A stretch of 34,800 bases of DNA from Clostridiales bacterium (GTDB lineage: Bacteria; Bacillota; Clostridia; Saccharofermentanales; Saccharofermentanaceae), in the NCBI GenBank assembly GCA_017428155.1, contig JAFRRJ010000018.1:1-34800 (forward strand). The letters are read 5' to 3'. The notes under the pieces were generated by a model. The model had not been told where the DNA came from and made no database searches. It saw only the letters and a list, made by a program, of their open reading frames with translations. Of the stretch, positions 23,726 through 32,770 are shown piece by piece (within the stretch, counting starts at the first letter, position 1; each line of letters opens with the position of its first letter). The translations under genes and the position numbers were made by a program.

Positions 23726-24691
23726 ATGAAAAATAAGATCACCGCAGCAATCCTTTCAGCAGCAGTCGCATTAGGCATGCTCGCAGGATGCAGTGCAAAG
23801 AAGGACGACACAGTCGTCAGAGTAGGTTCTCTTAAGGGACCCACAACTATAGGTATCGTTAACCTTATGGACAAAGCGTCCAAGGGCGAATCACAGGGCA
23901 AGTATGAATTCACAATGTCATCAGCTCCTGATGAGATCACCGCAAAAGTCGTATCAGGCGACATAGATATCGCGCTTGTTCCCGCCAACCTCGCTTCCGT
24001 TCTTTACAACAAGACAGAAGGCGGCGTAACGGCAATAGACATCAACACATTAGGCGTTCTTTACTGCGTAACGGGCGACAGCTCCATTACTTCCGTCAAG
24101 GATCTTGCAGGTAAGAAAGTCATCACAACAGGCCAGGGTGCCACACCTGAGTATTCATTGAGATATCTCCTTGATCAGAACGGCATCACAGACTGCGAGA
24201 TCGAGTTCAAGTCTGAATCAACGGAAGTGGCAGCACTTCTTGCTGAAGACCCTTCACAGATCGCAGTCCTGCCCCAGCCTTTCGTTACCGTTGCATGTGC
24301 ACAGAACGAAGCTATAGCGGTTGCATTCTCGCTCGAGAATGAATGGCAGTCTTTAACAAACGGTCTTGGCATGGTAACAGGCGTTACCATCGTAAGGAAC
24401 GACTTCCTTAAAGATCACAAGGAAGCTGTTAAGACATTCATCTCAGAGCATGAAGCAAGCGTTAATTCCGCTAACTCAGATCTTGATACCACGGCAGCTC
24501 TTGTTGTCGAGAAGGAGATCATCGGCAAAGAGCCTCTTGCAAAGAAGGCTATCCCCAACTGCAATATCGTCTGCATTACAGGCGACAGCTTGAAGAGCAA
24601 TCTTGAAGCATACCTTAATGTCCTTTCCGGCTACGATCCCAAGTCTGTGGGCGGAAAACTCCCCGGCGAGGATTTCTATTTCAAAGGTTAA
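23726..24691 (+). CDS. ABC importer substrate-binding lipoprotein (NMT1/TauA-SsuA type)
   Basis: The 321-residue protein has a lipoprotein signal ending in LAGC (Cys22), so it sits on the outer membrane face. The mature part has the NMT1/SsuA-like periplasmic-binding fold: VRVGSLKGPTTIGIVNLMDKA, ALVPANLASVLYNKTEG and VKDLAGKKVITTGQGATPEYSLRYLLDQNGI. This group brings in nitrate, sulfonates, taurine or thiamine precursors. The substrate here is undetermined, though the adjacent sulfur operon makes a sulfonate conceivable. GAAGGA lies about 7 bases before the ATG. It is the first of three coupled importer genes. Confidence 0.88.
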   Translation: MKNKITAAILSAAVALGMLAGCSAKKDDTVVRVGSLKGPTTIGIVNLMDKASKGESQGKYEFTMSSAPDEITAKVVSGDIDIALVPANLASVLYNKTEGGVTAIDINTLGVLYCVTGDSSITSVKDLAGKKVITTGQGATPEYSLRYLLDQNGITDCEIEFKSESTEVAALLAEDPSQIAVLPQPFVTVACAQNEAIAVAFSLENEWQSLTNGLGMVTGVTIVRNDFLKDHKEAVKTFISEHEASVNSANSDLDTTAALVVEKEIIGKEPLAKKAIPNCNIVCITGDSLKSNLEAYLNVLSGYDPKSVGGKLPGEDFYFKG

Positions 24692-24694
24692 TGA

Positions 24695-25432
24695 ATGAAG
24701 GCTAAGAAGTATATCAGGACAACTTTGATCGTTTTGATCTGGCTCGTTATCTGGCAGGTGCTCGCACTTGCCGTCAATAACAGCATTCTTCTGTCAGGTC
24801 CGGTCGAGACGGCCGAAGCCCTGATTACTCTTGGCGCAACTTCATCCTTCTATATCTCTGTAGGTATCACGGCCGGCAAGATCCTGCTTGGATTCCTTAT
24901 CGGCGGACTGCTCGGATCTGTCCTTGCACTCCTCAGTTACAGGATCAACATAGTGAAGGAATTCTTCTCGCCGTTCGTATCCGTAATAAAGTCGATACCC
25001 GTCGTAAGCTTCATCATTATCGCCCTTATCTGGGCCGGAAGTTCAAACGTCACGATAATCGTATCAGCTGTAATATCTTTCCCGATCTTCTATAAGAACC
25101 TTCTAGAAGGCCTCCTGGTAACTGATCCCAAGATGCTCGAACTTGCGAAGGTCTATCAGATGAAGACTTCCAAGAAGATCAGATATATCTACCTGCCTTC
25201 CCTTACCCCGCACATCAAAAGCGCAATATCTCTTGCAATAGGTATGGCATTCAGGGGCGGCATCACGGCTGAGGTAGTAGGCCAGCCGCTTAAATCCATC
25301 GGCAACGGCCTTTACAGGGCCAAGATCAATCTCGCGACATCAGAGATGCTCGCGTGGACTTTAGTCGCTGTGCTTTCCGCGTTCCTCATCGAGAAGCTTA
25401 TCTCGTTCATCGTAAAGAAGGTGCTCAAATGA
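24695..25432 (+). CDS. ABC importer permease (SsuC/TauC type)
   Basis: The 245-residue protein has about six membrane helices and the binding-protein-dependent transport signature around EGLLVTDPKMLELAKVYQMKTSKKIRYIYLPSLTPHIKSAISLAIGMAFRGGITAEVVG, the EAA loop that docks the ATPase. It forms the membrane channel of the importer. The start is 3 bases after the binding-protein stop; AAAGG within the end of that gene serves as ribosome site. Its TGA overlaps the next gene's ATG (ATGA). Confidence 0.9.
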   Translation: MKAKKYIRTTLIVLIWLVIWQVLALAVNNSILLSGPVETAEALITLGATSSFYISVGITAGKILLGFLIGGLLGSVLALLSYRINIVKEFFSPFVSVIKSIPVVSFIIIALIWAGSSNVTIIVSAVISFPIFYKNLLEGLLVTDPKMLELAKVYQMKTSKKIRYIYLPSLTPHIKSAISLAIGMAFRGGITAEVVGQPLKSIGNGLYRAKINLATSEMLAWTLVAVLSAFLIEKLISFIVKKVLK

Positions 25433-26001
25433 TAGAACTTGTAAATGTCAGCAAATCTTTTGATGAGAAGAAGGTCTTAGATTCGTTCAGCGCTGTTTTC
25501 GATGAGGGAAAATATCTTCTCAAAGGTCCTTCGGGAATCGGCAAAACCACATGCATACGCCTTATATTAGGGCTTATAGATCCTGATGATGGCGAAGTCA
25601 GAGTGCCTGATAATATGCGCTTTGCGGTATGCTTCCAGGAGAACAGGCTGTTTGAGAAAGAGACTGTATTGACCAACGTCCTGGCAGTCAATGAGAACAT
25701 ATCCGTAACAGACGCTGCTTCAGCGATATTAGAGCTCCTTCCCTCCGATTCACTCGATAAGAAAGCGGGCGAACTGTCAGGCGGAATGAAGCGCAGGCTT
25801 GCCGTAATAAGAGCCATGCTTCACGATTCAGACTGCGTTATCCTGGACGAGCCTTTTACGGGGCTTGATGATGCCTCGCGCTCGAAAACAATTTCCTTCA
25901 TTAACGGGCGTTTAAACGGCCGTCTGCTCATCGTCACAAGCCACGACGAAAGAGGCCTTTCAGACCTTCAGGCAGTAAATATCGATTCACCGGAAGAGTG
26001 A
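25429..26001 (+). CDS. ABC importer ATP-binding protein (short form)
   Basis: The 190-residue ATPase has Walker A GPSGIGKTT, signature ELSGGMKRRLAVIRAML, Walker B CVILDEPFTGLD and H-loop VTSHDE, so the catalytic set is complete. It is notably shorter than the usual 230-260 residues of SsuB/TauB proteins and ends soon after the H-loop, lacking the usual C-terminal tail. The frame reads from 25354, but the ATG at 25429 overlaps the permease stop and begins MIELVNVSKSF, the normal start for such ATPases. Its TGA forms a TGATCA palindrome with the stop of the opposing membrane gene. Confidence 0.88.
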   Translation: MIELVNVSKSFDEKKVLDSFSAVFDEGKYLLKGPSGIGKTTCIRLILGLIDPDDGEVRVPDNMRFAVCFQENRLFEKETVLTNVLAVNENISVTDAASAILELLPSDSLDKKAGELSGGMKRRLAVIRAMLHDSDCVILDEPFTGLDDASRSKTISFINGRLNGRLLIVTSHDERGLSDLQAVNIDSPEE

Positions 26002-27570
26002 TCAGCCGGCTCTGTGATAAAGCGTGTATTCAGCGTTTGCGTATTCTATAACGTAGTTGGATTCAATGGCTTTATAGACCTTGCGCGATATAGGCTCATC
26101 GTCTGCCGGAACCACTATCCATAAAGAGCCTTCGTTTTCTATCCACAAAGTTATCTCATTGTCTAATCCGGGCATCAGTTCAATATAGTGCAGCTGCCAG
26201 TCCATATATCTGTTGGCAGGCATTGTGCCCGTTACGCCATACCATCTTGACCAGTAGACATCACCAAAACCGTATACACTGCACTTTTCATTCTCTGGAA
26301 TGTGTGCTGCAATATCGGTTGCATAAGAATTCTTATTTGCCTCCGGCAGATAATCGGCTGCCGCAGGGATCGTACGGAGCTTATCCGTGATCTTCTTGAG
26401 CGCCGGACTTTCCATATTCTCAGTCGCATAAGCATATATGGTAAAAGCCCCCTTTGCGGTACTCTTTACTATCCTTACGGCCTGCATTGAGAACATTACG
26501 GCAAAGCATATGATGCAGAGAATATTCTTCCTTGCCTTAAGACCTTTGCCGCCGTTCTTATAGGTTATATAAACACCAAGAACCACATGGGGGATAAAGA
26601 GCATAAAGTAATGCGTATATGCATTGCCCATTGTAACTGCAACAAGAAGGAGCAGACCTGAGAAAAAGCTCAGACACTTCATATACCACTTCTCGCGGTA
26701 GATGATGCTTATTACAAGCGGCAGCAGGAGAAGCACAAGGAAGAGTCTAAATGTCGAGAAGACATTCCAGAACTTTTGAACAAAGCCTGTCTCTGACGAA
26801 TAGGTAACGCCGAAGACAAATACCTGATTAAGCATCGTGCCGAGCATATTTTTCGCGCTGAAGAAAATGCATGGAATAAGACATGTTGCGCCGAATCCCA
26901 GAATGACCATAATGAAGTTAAAAGCCGCGTTTTTGAACTCCTTCTTTTTAAAGAGGACGAGGAATACCGTTAACAGAACGGCGCCTACCGTCGCGGCATT
27001 GGTTATCCTTATAAAGCAGATATATCCGACTGCAGCTCCATAAAAAAGCGAATACATAACCGGGTGCTTATATTCATGTCTTAACTCTGCTTCCTTAAAA
27101 AACTTAAGGCAGAAACACAGACTTAAAAGTATAACCGGAAGGCAGAATTCCTCCGTGAGATTACCGCCCTCAAATGTTGCTACGGCAACTGCAAGGACCG
27201 GCAGGAATGCCAGAAGTCTGTGCAGCCAGATAAGCCTGTAGGAGAACATATCCGATGTCTTGCCGATGATATAAAGGCACACAGAAAGATTTATGCACTG
27301 GATGATGAAAGCACCCGTTCTGCCGTAGCAGATCTTCTGTCCGATGAATTCAAGGAAGAAAAGGAACGGTCCCTTCATGTCAAAGAAGTCCCTGTATGGC
27401 AAAAGACCCTTTGTCATGCCCTGTCCGACCAGGATAAAGAATGCGGAATCACATCCCCAGTTATCCTTCATCAGAGGCGTTGTGGACGTCGAATAAACGG
27501 CTGCAAAAGCCGTAGCAATAAGCAGACATACCAGATAAAGCTTTATATTCTTAAATACTTTGCTCTGCAA
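26002..27570 (-). CDS. Polytopic membrane protein, GT39/GT-C glycosyltransferase-like
   Basis: The 522-residue protein has about ten to twelve membrane helices and a soluble C-terminal part (about 400-522). The first outer loop, DSAFFILVGQGMTKGLLPYRDFFDMKGPFLFFLEF, has the acidic residues and P-Y-x-D-x-x-D-x-K-G-P pattern of bacterial GT-C (family 39-like) proteins. These use polyprenyl-phosphate sugars on the outer membrane face. The acceptor is unknown. The start is TTG at 27570, with GGGAG 10 bases upstream; no ATG occurs before residue 34. The gene abuts the convergent ATPase gene with no spacer. Confidence 0.75.
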   Translation of the reverse strand: MQSKVFKNIKLYLVCLLIATAFAAVYSTSTTPLMKDNWGCDSAFFILVGQGMTKGLLPYRDFFDMKGPFLFFLEFIGQKICYGRTGAFIIQCINLSVCLYIIGKTSDMFSYRLIWLHRLLAFLPVLAVAVATFEGGNLTEEFCLPVILLSLCFCLKFFKEAELRHEYKHPVMYSLFYGAAVGYICFIRITNAATVGAVLLTVFLVLFKKKEFKNAAFNFIMVILGFGATCLIPCIFFSAKNMLGTMLNQVFVFGVTYSSETGFVQKFWNVFSTFRLFLVLLLLPLVISIIYREKWYMKCLSFFSGLLLLVAVTMGNAYTHYFMLFIPHVVLGVYITYKNGGKGLKARKNILCIICFAVMFSMQAVRIVKSTAKGAFTIYAYATENMESPALKKITDKLRTIPAAADYLPEANKNSYATDIAAHIPENEKCSVYGFGDVYWSRWYGVTGTMPANRYMDWQLHYIELMPGLDNEITLWIENEGSLWIVVPADDEPISRKVYKAIESNYVIEYANAEYTLYHRAG

Positions 27571-27606
27571 GATCTCAGATCTCCCTTAGTAATGCTTTAA
27601 AATAAT

Positions 27607-27615
27607 ATTATAGCA
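27607..27615 (-). promoter_or_regulatory. Extended -10 promoter of the GT-C-like gene
   Basis: The minus strand reads TGCTATAAT (27615-27607), an extended -10 lying just past the stop of the upstream propeller-like gene. It gives a leader of about 30 bases. Confidence 0.6.
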
Positions 27616-27634
27616 CCTTTAGGAATATGACCCT

Positions 27635-28669
27635 TTAAGAGAGCTTGCCGACATCCGTCGCATAGCACCATCTGCCGCCCGTGAGATTGCCGAAGAAATA
27701 CTTCATTGAAGCTGACTCGCACATAGTAAGGATCTTTCCGTCGACGAAGATTATCTCCTCTGCCATGGGCGGGAAATCGTATGTATTTACGAGCGTGCTC
27801 TTATCAAGCGTGTATACGGGTATCTCACCGTTATCCGTATTAAGTGTCCCTATTGCCGCGCTCCCGAAAACATCGTAGCAGCAGACGTTTGAGACCGCAG
27901 TTCCGTAAGACTCCGATACCCAGATCTTTCCGTCCTCCACTGCCATGCCCTGGACAAGACCGGGAAGTGAATATGCCTCAAAAGGCTGTGTCTCAACACC
28001 GCAGTTAGTGCCTTCTCCGTCGCTTAAGCGGTATGCGACCGCAATAGCGTGATTCTCTTCGCCGGAAGGGCCTGTATAGTAATGGGATTCAGGTGTCAGA
28101 TAGTTAGGAACCCTGTAGAACTCACCTGCGATCATGCGGTCATTAGTAAAGCATATCCATGCGACATTGATCTTGTCTTCTCCGAACTTCGTGGAGAATG
28201 CACCGATCTTCTTAACAACGTCGCCGCTGTTTGCGGAAAGAACATCATTCAGAGCATATACATTGATACTCGCATCCTCATCGCCTGCGACAAACAGATA
28301 TTCACCGTACGAAGCAAGACCGCCTGCATGTGGCTTGATCCCGTTGCCGTTCTCATCTCCCATGACAACATAACCGGAATCTTTACCGCTCTTGCCGTCA
28401 ACTCTGTAGATGCGCGAAGATGAGCCGTCCTTCTGGTACCCGCAGATAAGATAAGTATCTGTGGATGCAACATAATCAAGACCCTGCGGAACCATATTGT
28501 CCCACAGACCCGGTATAACAAAAGCCTTCTCGGAAGCTTTGTAATAAGCGCTTACGGGCGCTCTGAAGTAGATCCTCGCACCGATGAAAACAAGAGCAAC
28601 GAGTGCCAAAAGGACCACCAGAATGGTGACTATTACTTTCTTAGCTTTTGATCCGGTCTTTTTGCTCAT
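27635..28669 (-). CDS. Membrane-anchored, probably beta-propeller outer protein
   Basis: The 344-residue protein has a basic start, a single hydrophobic helix at about 12-33 (signal anchor), then an extracytoplasmic domain. Recurrent strand motifs suggest a propeller: PQGLDYVASTDTYLICGY, AGGLASYGEYLFVAGDEDASINVYAL, QGMAVEDGKIWVSESYG and AEEIIFVDGKILTMCES. No catalytic motif is recognised. It begins 3 bases after the MgtA-type ATPase stop; AAGGA lies 13 bases before its ATG, so it is probably translated by coupling. A structural or sensor role next to a Mg2+ pump is possible but unsupported beyond context. Confidence 0.65.
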   Translation of the reverse strand: MSKKTGSKAKKVIVTILVVLLALVALVFIGARIYFRAPVSAYYKASEKAFVIPGLWDNMVPQGLDYVASTDTYLICGYQKDGSSSRIYRVDGKSGKDSGYVVMGDENGNGIKPHAGGLASYGEYLFVAGDEDASINVYALNDVLSANSGDVVKKIGAFSTKFGEDKINVAWICFTNDRMIAGEFYRVPNYLTPESHYYTGPSGEENHAIAVAYRLSDGEGTNCGVETQPFEAYSLPGLVQGMAVEDGKIWVSESYGTAVSNVCCYDVFGSAAIGTLNTDNGEIPVYTLDKSTLVNTYDFPPMAEEIIFVDGKILTMCESASMKYFFGNLTGGRWCYATDVGKLS

Positions 28670-28672
28670 AGA

Positions 28673-31291
28673 TCAGTACCAGTCCTTATGTCTCTTAATG
28701 TATATGACCTTCATGATCTGCGCGAAGATCATGTAAACGATCATGAGGATTACAAGCCAGATCATGTAGCTTAAAGGCATTACGGGAAGGTCGAAAAGTG
28801 TTGAAATACCCGTAAATCCGATTATCAGCGTAACCGCAATAACGGCAAGCGTCGACAGCGTGAGCTGGATCGAAGCCCTGTCTCCGATGAACGGGATCTT
28901 CGGAGTCCTTATCGTGTGGATTACCATCGTTTGCGATATGACGCCGAACATGAACCAGCCGCACTGGAAGTAGCCGGCCATCTCAGGATTGTTGTATCCG
29001 AATACGAACCATAGTACGAGGAAGCACAGAACGTCAAGAACGGTACTTAAAAGTCCGAACGATACCATGAAGCCTTTGATGCCTCCGAGATCCCACTTCT
29101 TGGGCTTCTCGATATACTTCGATTCCACGTGGTCGAAAGGCATGCCGAGCTGTGCAAAGTCATTTAAAAGATTCTGCACAAGAATATGCACGGGAAGCAT
29201 AGGAAGGAACGGTAAGAAGATACTCGCGATGAGCACCGAGAACATGTTTCCGAAGTTGCCGCTTACGGACATCTTCAGGTACTTGGACATATTCGCAAAT
29301 GTGCTTCTTCCCTCAACAACGCCCTCGTCAAGAACCATGAGATCCTTCTCGAGCAGGATGATATCAGCAACTTCCTTCGCAATATCAACAGCGTTATCAA
29401 CGGAAATTCCGATGTCTGCCTGCTTTAGCGGCAAGCTGTCGTTGATGCCGTCACCCATATAACCTACGATGTGGCCGTTTGCCTGGAACATCTTAACTAC
29501 ACGCTGCTTCTGATAAGGTGAGAGCTTGGAGAAGATGTCGCACTTCTCGCATGCTTCTTTTAACTCTTCGTCAGTCATTGCTTCGATCTTGGCACCGGTA
29601 AGCGACATCTCCGTAGAGAAGCCGAGTCTGCCGCAGATGTTGATAGCAACGCCTTCGGAGTCACCTGTAAGTACTATCGTACGAACGCCGTTCTTTCTTA
29701 AAGCATTGATAGCTTCGCCTGCAGATTCCTTCGGCGGATCCAAGAATCCGACGAATCCGATGAGCACCATGTCGCTCTCGTCCTCAACACCGAAAACATC
29801 GACGCCGTGAACGTTATTCTTCTGTGCAACCGCGATAACACGGATACCTTCAAGGTTATTCTCCTCGGCGATCTTTTTCGCGTTCGCGATAAGATCATCC
29901 GTAATATCCTTAACTTCGCCGTCGATCTCGATATAAGAGCAGATGGATAAGATCTCTTCGACCGCACCCTTCGTGATGAGCTGGCGCTTGCCGTTCTTGT
30001 CCTTTAACACAACGCTCATGCGGCGGCGCGAGAAGTCGAACGGGATCTCGTCTTCTCTTACATAAGCTTCCTTGAGATATCCAAGGTCTTCCTTATCTGC
30101 ACGGTTGATGATCGCTACATCCATGAGGTTCTTAAGACCTGTCTGGAAATAGCTGTTAAGGAAAGCGTGCCTTAAGATACGCTTGTCTTCCCTTCCCAAA
30201 ACGTCCATGTATTTCTCGAGGATGATCTCGTCCTGTGTGAGCGTACCGGTCTTATCTGTACAGAAAACATCCATCTCACCGAATGTCTGGATAGCACCAA
30301 GACGCTTAACGATCGTCTTCTTGCGGGACATGTTGATAGCGCCCCTTGCAAGTGATGAGTTCATGATTACAGGCAGCATCTCCGGCATGATACCTACAGC
30401 GATCGTAATGCCGAACATGAGCGACTGGAGCCAGCTGCCTTTTGTAATGAAGTTTGCGATAAAGATTACCGGAACCGTTACCAGCATGAAGCGGATAAGG
30501 AGCTTGCTTACTGAATCAAGGTTCTTCTCGAATGCACTCTTCTCCTCATAGGAGTTGAGGCTCTTTGCCATGCTTCCAAAGTAAGTGTCTCCGCCTGTCG
30601 TAAGGATAATAGCCTTCGCGCTTCCCGATACGATATTGGAGCCCATAAAGCCGATATTTGCGAGATCGGTAACACCGACGCCCGTCTCACTTGTCGTGAA
30701 TTTCTCGACAGGATTGCTCTCACCCGTAAGCTGCGACTGGTCGATGAAGAGGTCCTTTGTCTCGATGAACCTTACATCACCCGGGATCATGTCTCCTGAT
30801 GCGAGCTTAACGATGTCGCCGGGAACCAGCTCCTCGATATCCACCTCGATCTCGACATCGTTACGGATGACATCGAGCTTGGTGGTGATCATGCCCTGCA
30901 GCTTTTTGGCCGCACTGTTGGACTTCTCTTCCTGAATAAATGAGATTGTCGCGGAAATTATGATTACCGCAACGAGCATGATAAACGTTGCAAATGACGG
31001 TTCATCGGCAAGCACAACATCGGTTGCGAATGTGATCATCGCAACGACCAGGAGCACGATGTTGAAGGGATTGATTATCGCATCCTTGATTCTGACGGCA
31101 AGATTCTTCTCTTTGCCGAAATCAATTATGTTCCTTCCGTATTCTTCAAGACGGTCAGCCGCCTGCACCGGGTCTAAGCCGTATTCGTCTGTCTCATACT
31201 TCTCGAAAAGTGCCTTCTGATCAAGACCGCTTAATTCAAGCAGTATCTTCTCAACTTCACCGCGGCGCTCAGGATTCTCTTTTCTCTTCAT
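28673..31291 (-). CDS. mgtA: MgtA-type magnesium P-type ATPase (P3B)
   Basis: The 872-residue pump has all P-type ATPase landmarks: TGES at 189-192 (actuator), phosphorylated Asp346 in CTDKTGT, the nucleotide-domain KGAVEEIL, and MGDGINDSLPLKQADIGISVD at the hinge. The P3B (MgtA/MgtB) subgroup is shown by ITIAVGIMPEMLPVIMNSSLARGA before the phosphorylation site and by HAFLNSYFQTGLKNLMDVAII after it. About ten membrane helices fit. It should import Mg2+ into the cytoplasm at the cost of ATP. AGGGAG lies 7 bases before the ATG. It has its own promoter and is followed by the propeller-like gene. Confidence 0.92.
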   Translation of the reverse strand: MKRKENPERRGEVEKILLELSGLDQKALFEKYETDEYGLDPVQAADRLEEYGRNIIDFGKEKNLAVRIKDAIINPFNIVLLVVAMITFATDVVLADEPSFATFIMLVAVIIISATISFIQEEKSNSAAKKLQGMITTKLDVIRNDVEIEVDIEELVPGDIVKLASGDMIPGDVRFIETKDLFIDQSQLTGESNPVEKFTTSETGVGVTDLANIGFMGSNIVSGSAKAIILTTGGDTYFGSMAKSLNSYEEKSAFEKNLDSVSKLLIRFMLVTVPVIFIANFITKGSWLQSLMFGITIAVGIMPEMLPVIMNSSLARGAINMSRKKTIVKRLGAIQTFGEMDVFCTDKTGTLTQDEIILEKYMDVLGREDKRILRHAFLNSYFQTGLKNLMDVAIINRADKEDLGYLKEAYVREDEIPFDFSRRRMSVVLKDKNGKRQLITKGAVEEILSICSYIEIDGEVKDITDDLIANAKKIAEENNLEGIRVIAVAQKNNVHGVDVFGVEDESDMVLIGFVGFLDPPKESAGEAINALRKNGVRTIVLTGDSEGVAINICGRLGFSTEMSLTGAKIEAMTDEELKEACEKCDIFSKLSPYQKQRVVKMFQANGHIVGYMGDGINDSLPLKQADIGISVDNAVDIAKEVADIILLEKDLMVLDEGVVEGRSTFANMSKYLKMSVSGNFGNMFSVLIASIFLPFLPMLPVHILVQNLLNDFAQLGMPFDHVESKYIEKPKKWDLGGIKGFMVSFGLLSTVLDVLCFLVLWFVFGYNNPEMAGYFQCGWFMFGVISQTMVIHTIRTPKIPFIGDRASIQLTLSTLAVIAVTLIIGFTGISTLFDLPVMPLSYMIWLVILMIVYMIFAQIMKVIYIKRHKDWY

Positions 31292-31329
31292 GTCATCACT
31301 CCCTGAAAATTACAACTTTGCATTGAAAA

Positions 31330-31358
31330 ATTATATTAAATATTCGGGAGCGTAACAA
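31330..31358 (-). promoter_or_regulatory. Promoter of mgtA
   Basis: The minus strand has TTGTTA (31358-31353), a 17-base spacer, and TATAAT (31335-31330). The start near 31323 leaves only about 30 bases of leader, so no riboswitch fits here, unlike mgtE. Confidence 0.75.
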
Positions 31359-31362
31359 TATA

Positions 31363-31380
31363 AAGCGGGATTCCCTGCTT
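31363..31380 (-). terminator. Weak terminator after the XRE gene
   Basis: On the minus strand AAGC-a-GGG and CCC-GCTT close around AAT with one bulge, followed by TTATATTG. It lies 22 bases after the XRE stop and directly before the mgtA promoter. Confidence 0.45.
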
Positions 31381-31401
31381 ACATCCTCTTATTCACGTTT
31401 A

Positions 31402-31602
31402 TCACGTCTCAGGATCCCAGAAAAGTTCATCTAAAGTCTTATCGAGCGCCTTGCATATCGCAATGCAGAGATTGATCGTCGGGTTATAGTCACCCTTCTC
31501 GATCGCGCTTATCGTCTGCCTCGTGACATTGCACATTGCCGCAAGCTGTTCCTGGGACAGATCCTTGCCGGCGCGGGCAGCCTTCATCTTAAGATTCTTC
31601 AT
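31402..31602 (-). CDS. Small XRE-family transcriptional regulator
   Basis: The 66-residue protein is a single Cro/C1-type helix-turn-helix: KAARAGKDLSQEQLAAMCNVTRQTISAIEKGDYNPTINLCIAICKALDKTLDELFW. The closing DELFW is typical of small XRE regulators paired with integral membrane proteins. Its ATG overlaps the end of the upstream membrane gene by 14 bases, and AAGGAG with a 7-base gap serves it. It probably represses its own operon. Confidence 0.9.
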   Translation of the reverse strand: MKNLKMKAARAGKDLSQEQLAAMCNVTRQTISAIEKGDYNPTINLCIAICKALDKTLDELFWDPET

Positions 31603-32155
31603 TGACGGTCTCCTTCTTGCTCATCGCCTCTTTGATTATAAGGCTTACGAGAATAATTCCCATTAACAGTGCCGCAAAAAAGTTAAGCGCGTCAGCAAAT
31701 AATATTTTTTGTTCAATGTATGTGCGATCCATGCCGGAACGGCTGATAATGCCAAGTATGTTTGCCACCATTATAATGAAACTGCTGAGCATGTAGCCTT
31801 TTCTGTTCTGTCCGAGCTTAAAGAAAGCCTCCTTGAAAATGCAGTAAACGCTGAAGGCCGTAATCCCGGAGAAAACAGCGAATATCATCAGGACCGCAGA
31901 AGGGAAATCCTGATAATATGAACCTATTAAGCCGTCGAATAATGCGCATACGCCCAGTGTTGCAGCTGTTACGATAAAGGCTATCTTATAGGCAGTTCCC
32001 TTGAGGATCTTCTGACGTTCATCATAAACCTGCTCAGAACCTTTCTTAGTATCCTTGAATTTCTTATTTGTGCAGGATATTACCGTCACAACAATAATTG
32101 CCGCTCCGAATAACACTAAAGCTATCGGAAGACCGATCGTTCTAAAATAATCCAT
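31589..32155 (-). CDS. Membrane protein paired with the XRE regulator
   Basis: The 188-residue protein has about five hydrophobic helices (8-28, 53-73, 84-104, 115-135, 155-178). The cytoplasmic segment DTKKGSEQVYDERQKILKGTAYK has the DERQ motif common in Firmicutes membrane proteins coded next to small XRE regulators. Its biochemical role is unknown; a sensor or partner function is inferred from pairing. An ATG at 32179 is in frame, but GGAGGTG with a 5-base gap fits the ATG at 32155. Confidence 0.75.
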   Translation of the reverse strand: MDYFRTIGLPIALVLFGAAIIVVTVISCTNKKFKDTKKGSEQVYDERQKILKGTAYKIAFIVTAATLGVCALFDGLIGSYYQDFPSAVLMIFAVFSGITAFSVYCIFKEAFFKLGQNRKGYMLSSFIIMVANILGIISRSGMDRTYIEQKILFADALNFFAALLMGIILVSLIIKEAMSKKETVNEES

Positions 32156-32203
32156 AAGTACACCTCCATGAATCCCCATTCCACGGGTATTGTTATCGTG
32201 AAG

Positions 32204-32230
32204 TGTATACTATTCTTTTCGCAATGTCAA
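32204..32230 (-). promoter_or_regulatory. Possible promoter of the membrane/XRE gene pair
   Basis: The minus strand has TTGACA (32230-32225) and TATACA (32209-32204) only 15 bases apart. The palindrome GTATAC sits at the -10. A short spacer and central palindrome suggest a regulated promoter, perhaps by the XRE protein itself. Confidence 0.4.
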
Positions 32231-32770
32231 CTATATCTTACATATTTCATTTGTGGATTGCTTTTTCGCACGGAGGAATGAGCGTACAAATCTAAATAAC
32301 ACGTATCCTATTATCACGCCGAAAGTGTTCATTAAAAGATCATCGACATCAGAAGCCCTGTCAGCGAACGGAAGCTGTAAGATCTCTATCGCTAAAGAGA
32401 TCAGAAAGCCTGTGCCCACCACTTTACAGGCTTTGTCCAGACGCTTATAAAGAACCGGCAACAGTATTCCTGTAGGAATAAACATCAGGATATTTCCTGC
32501 AACATTGAGATACATGTGAGTACTGTTGTCATAATCCGTCAGATACAAAAACGGGATGAAGTTTACCCTGAAATCAAATATCCTGCCGGTATCCAATACC
32601 AGCGGTGAGAACGTAAAACTGAATATCACCAGAAGATTTATATACATCAGCATATGAAGCTTCTCGCGCTTCCAGTCGAGCTTTTTACTGCGGATGCTTA
32701 CAATTGCTCTTACAAGCAGATAAATAAATGTATAAACTGCCGCTACATAAATAAACGGTATAGATAACAT
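32231..32770 (-). CDS. VanZ-family membrane protein
   Basis: The 179-residue protein has about five helices and the VanZ-like signatures NVAGNILMFIPTGILLPVLY and IEILQLPFADRASDVDDLLMNTFGVIIGYVLF. VanZ was named for raising teicoplanin resistance, but most homologues, like this one, have no proven function. GGGAG lies about 10 bases before the ATG. It is upstream of, and on the same strand as, the membrane/XRE pair. The 214 bases between it and the next upstream gene hold nothing clear apart from a CTTAAG duplication near 32885-32901. Confidence 0.85.
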   Translation of the reverse strand: MLSIPFIYVAAVYTFIYLLVRAIVSIRSKKLDWKREKLHMLMYINLLVIFSFTFSPLVLDTGRIFDFRVNFIPFLYLTDYDNSTHMYLNVAGNILMFIPTGILLPVLYKRLDKACKVVGTGFLISLAIEILQLPFADRASDVDDLLMNTFGVIIGYVLFRFVRSFLRAKKQSTNEICKI

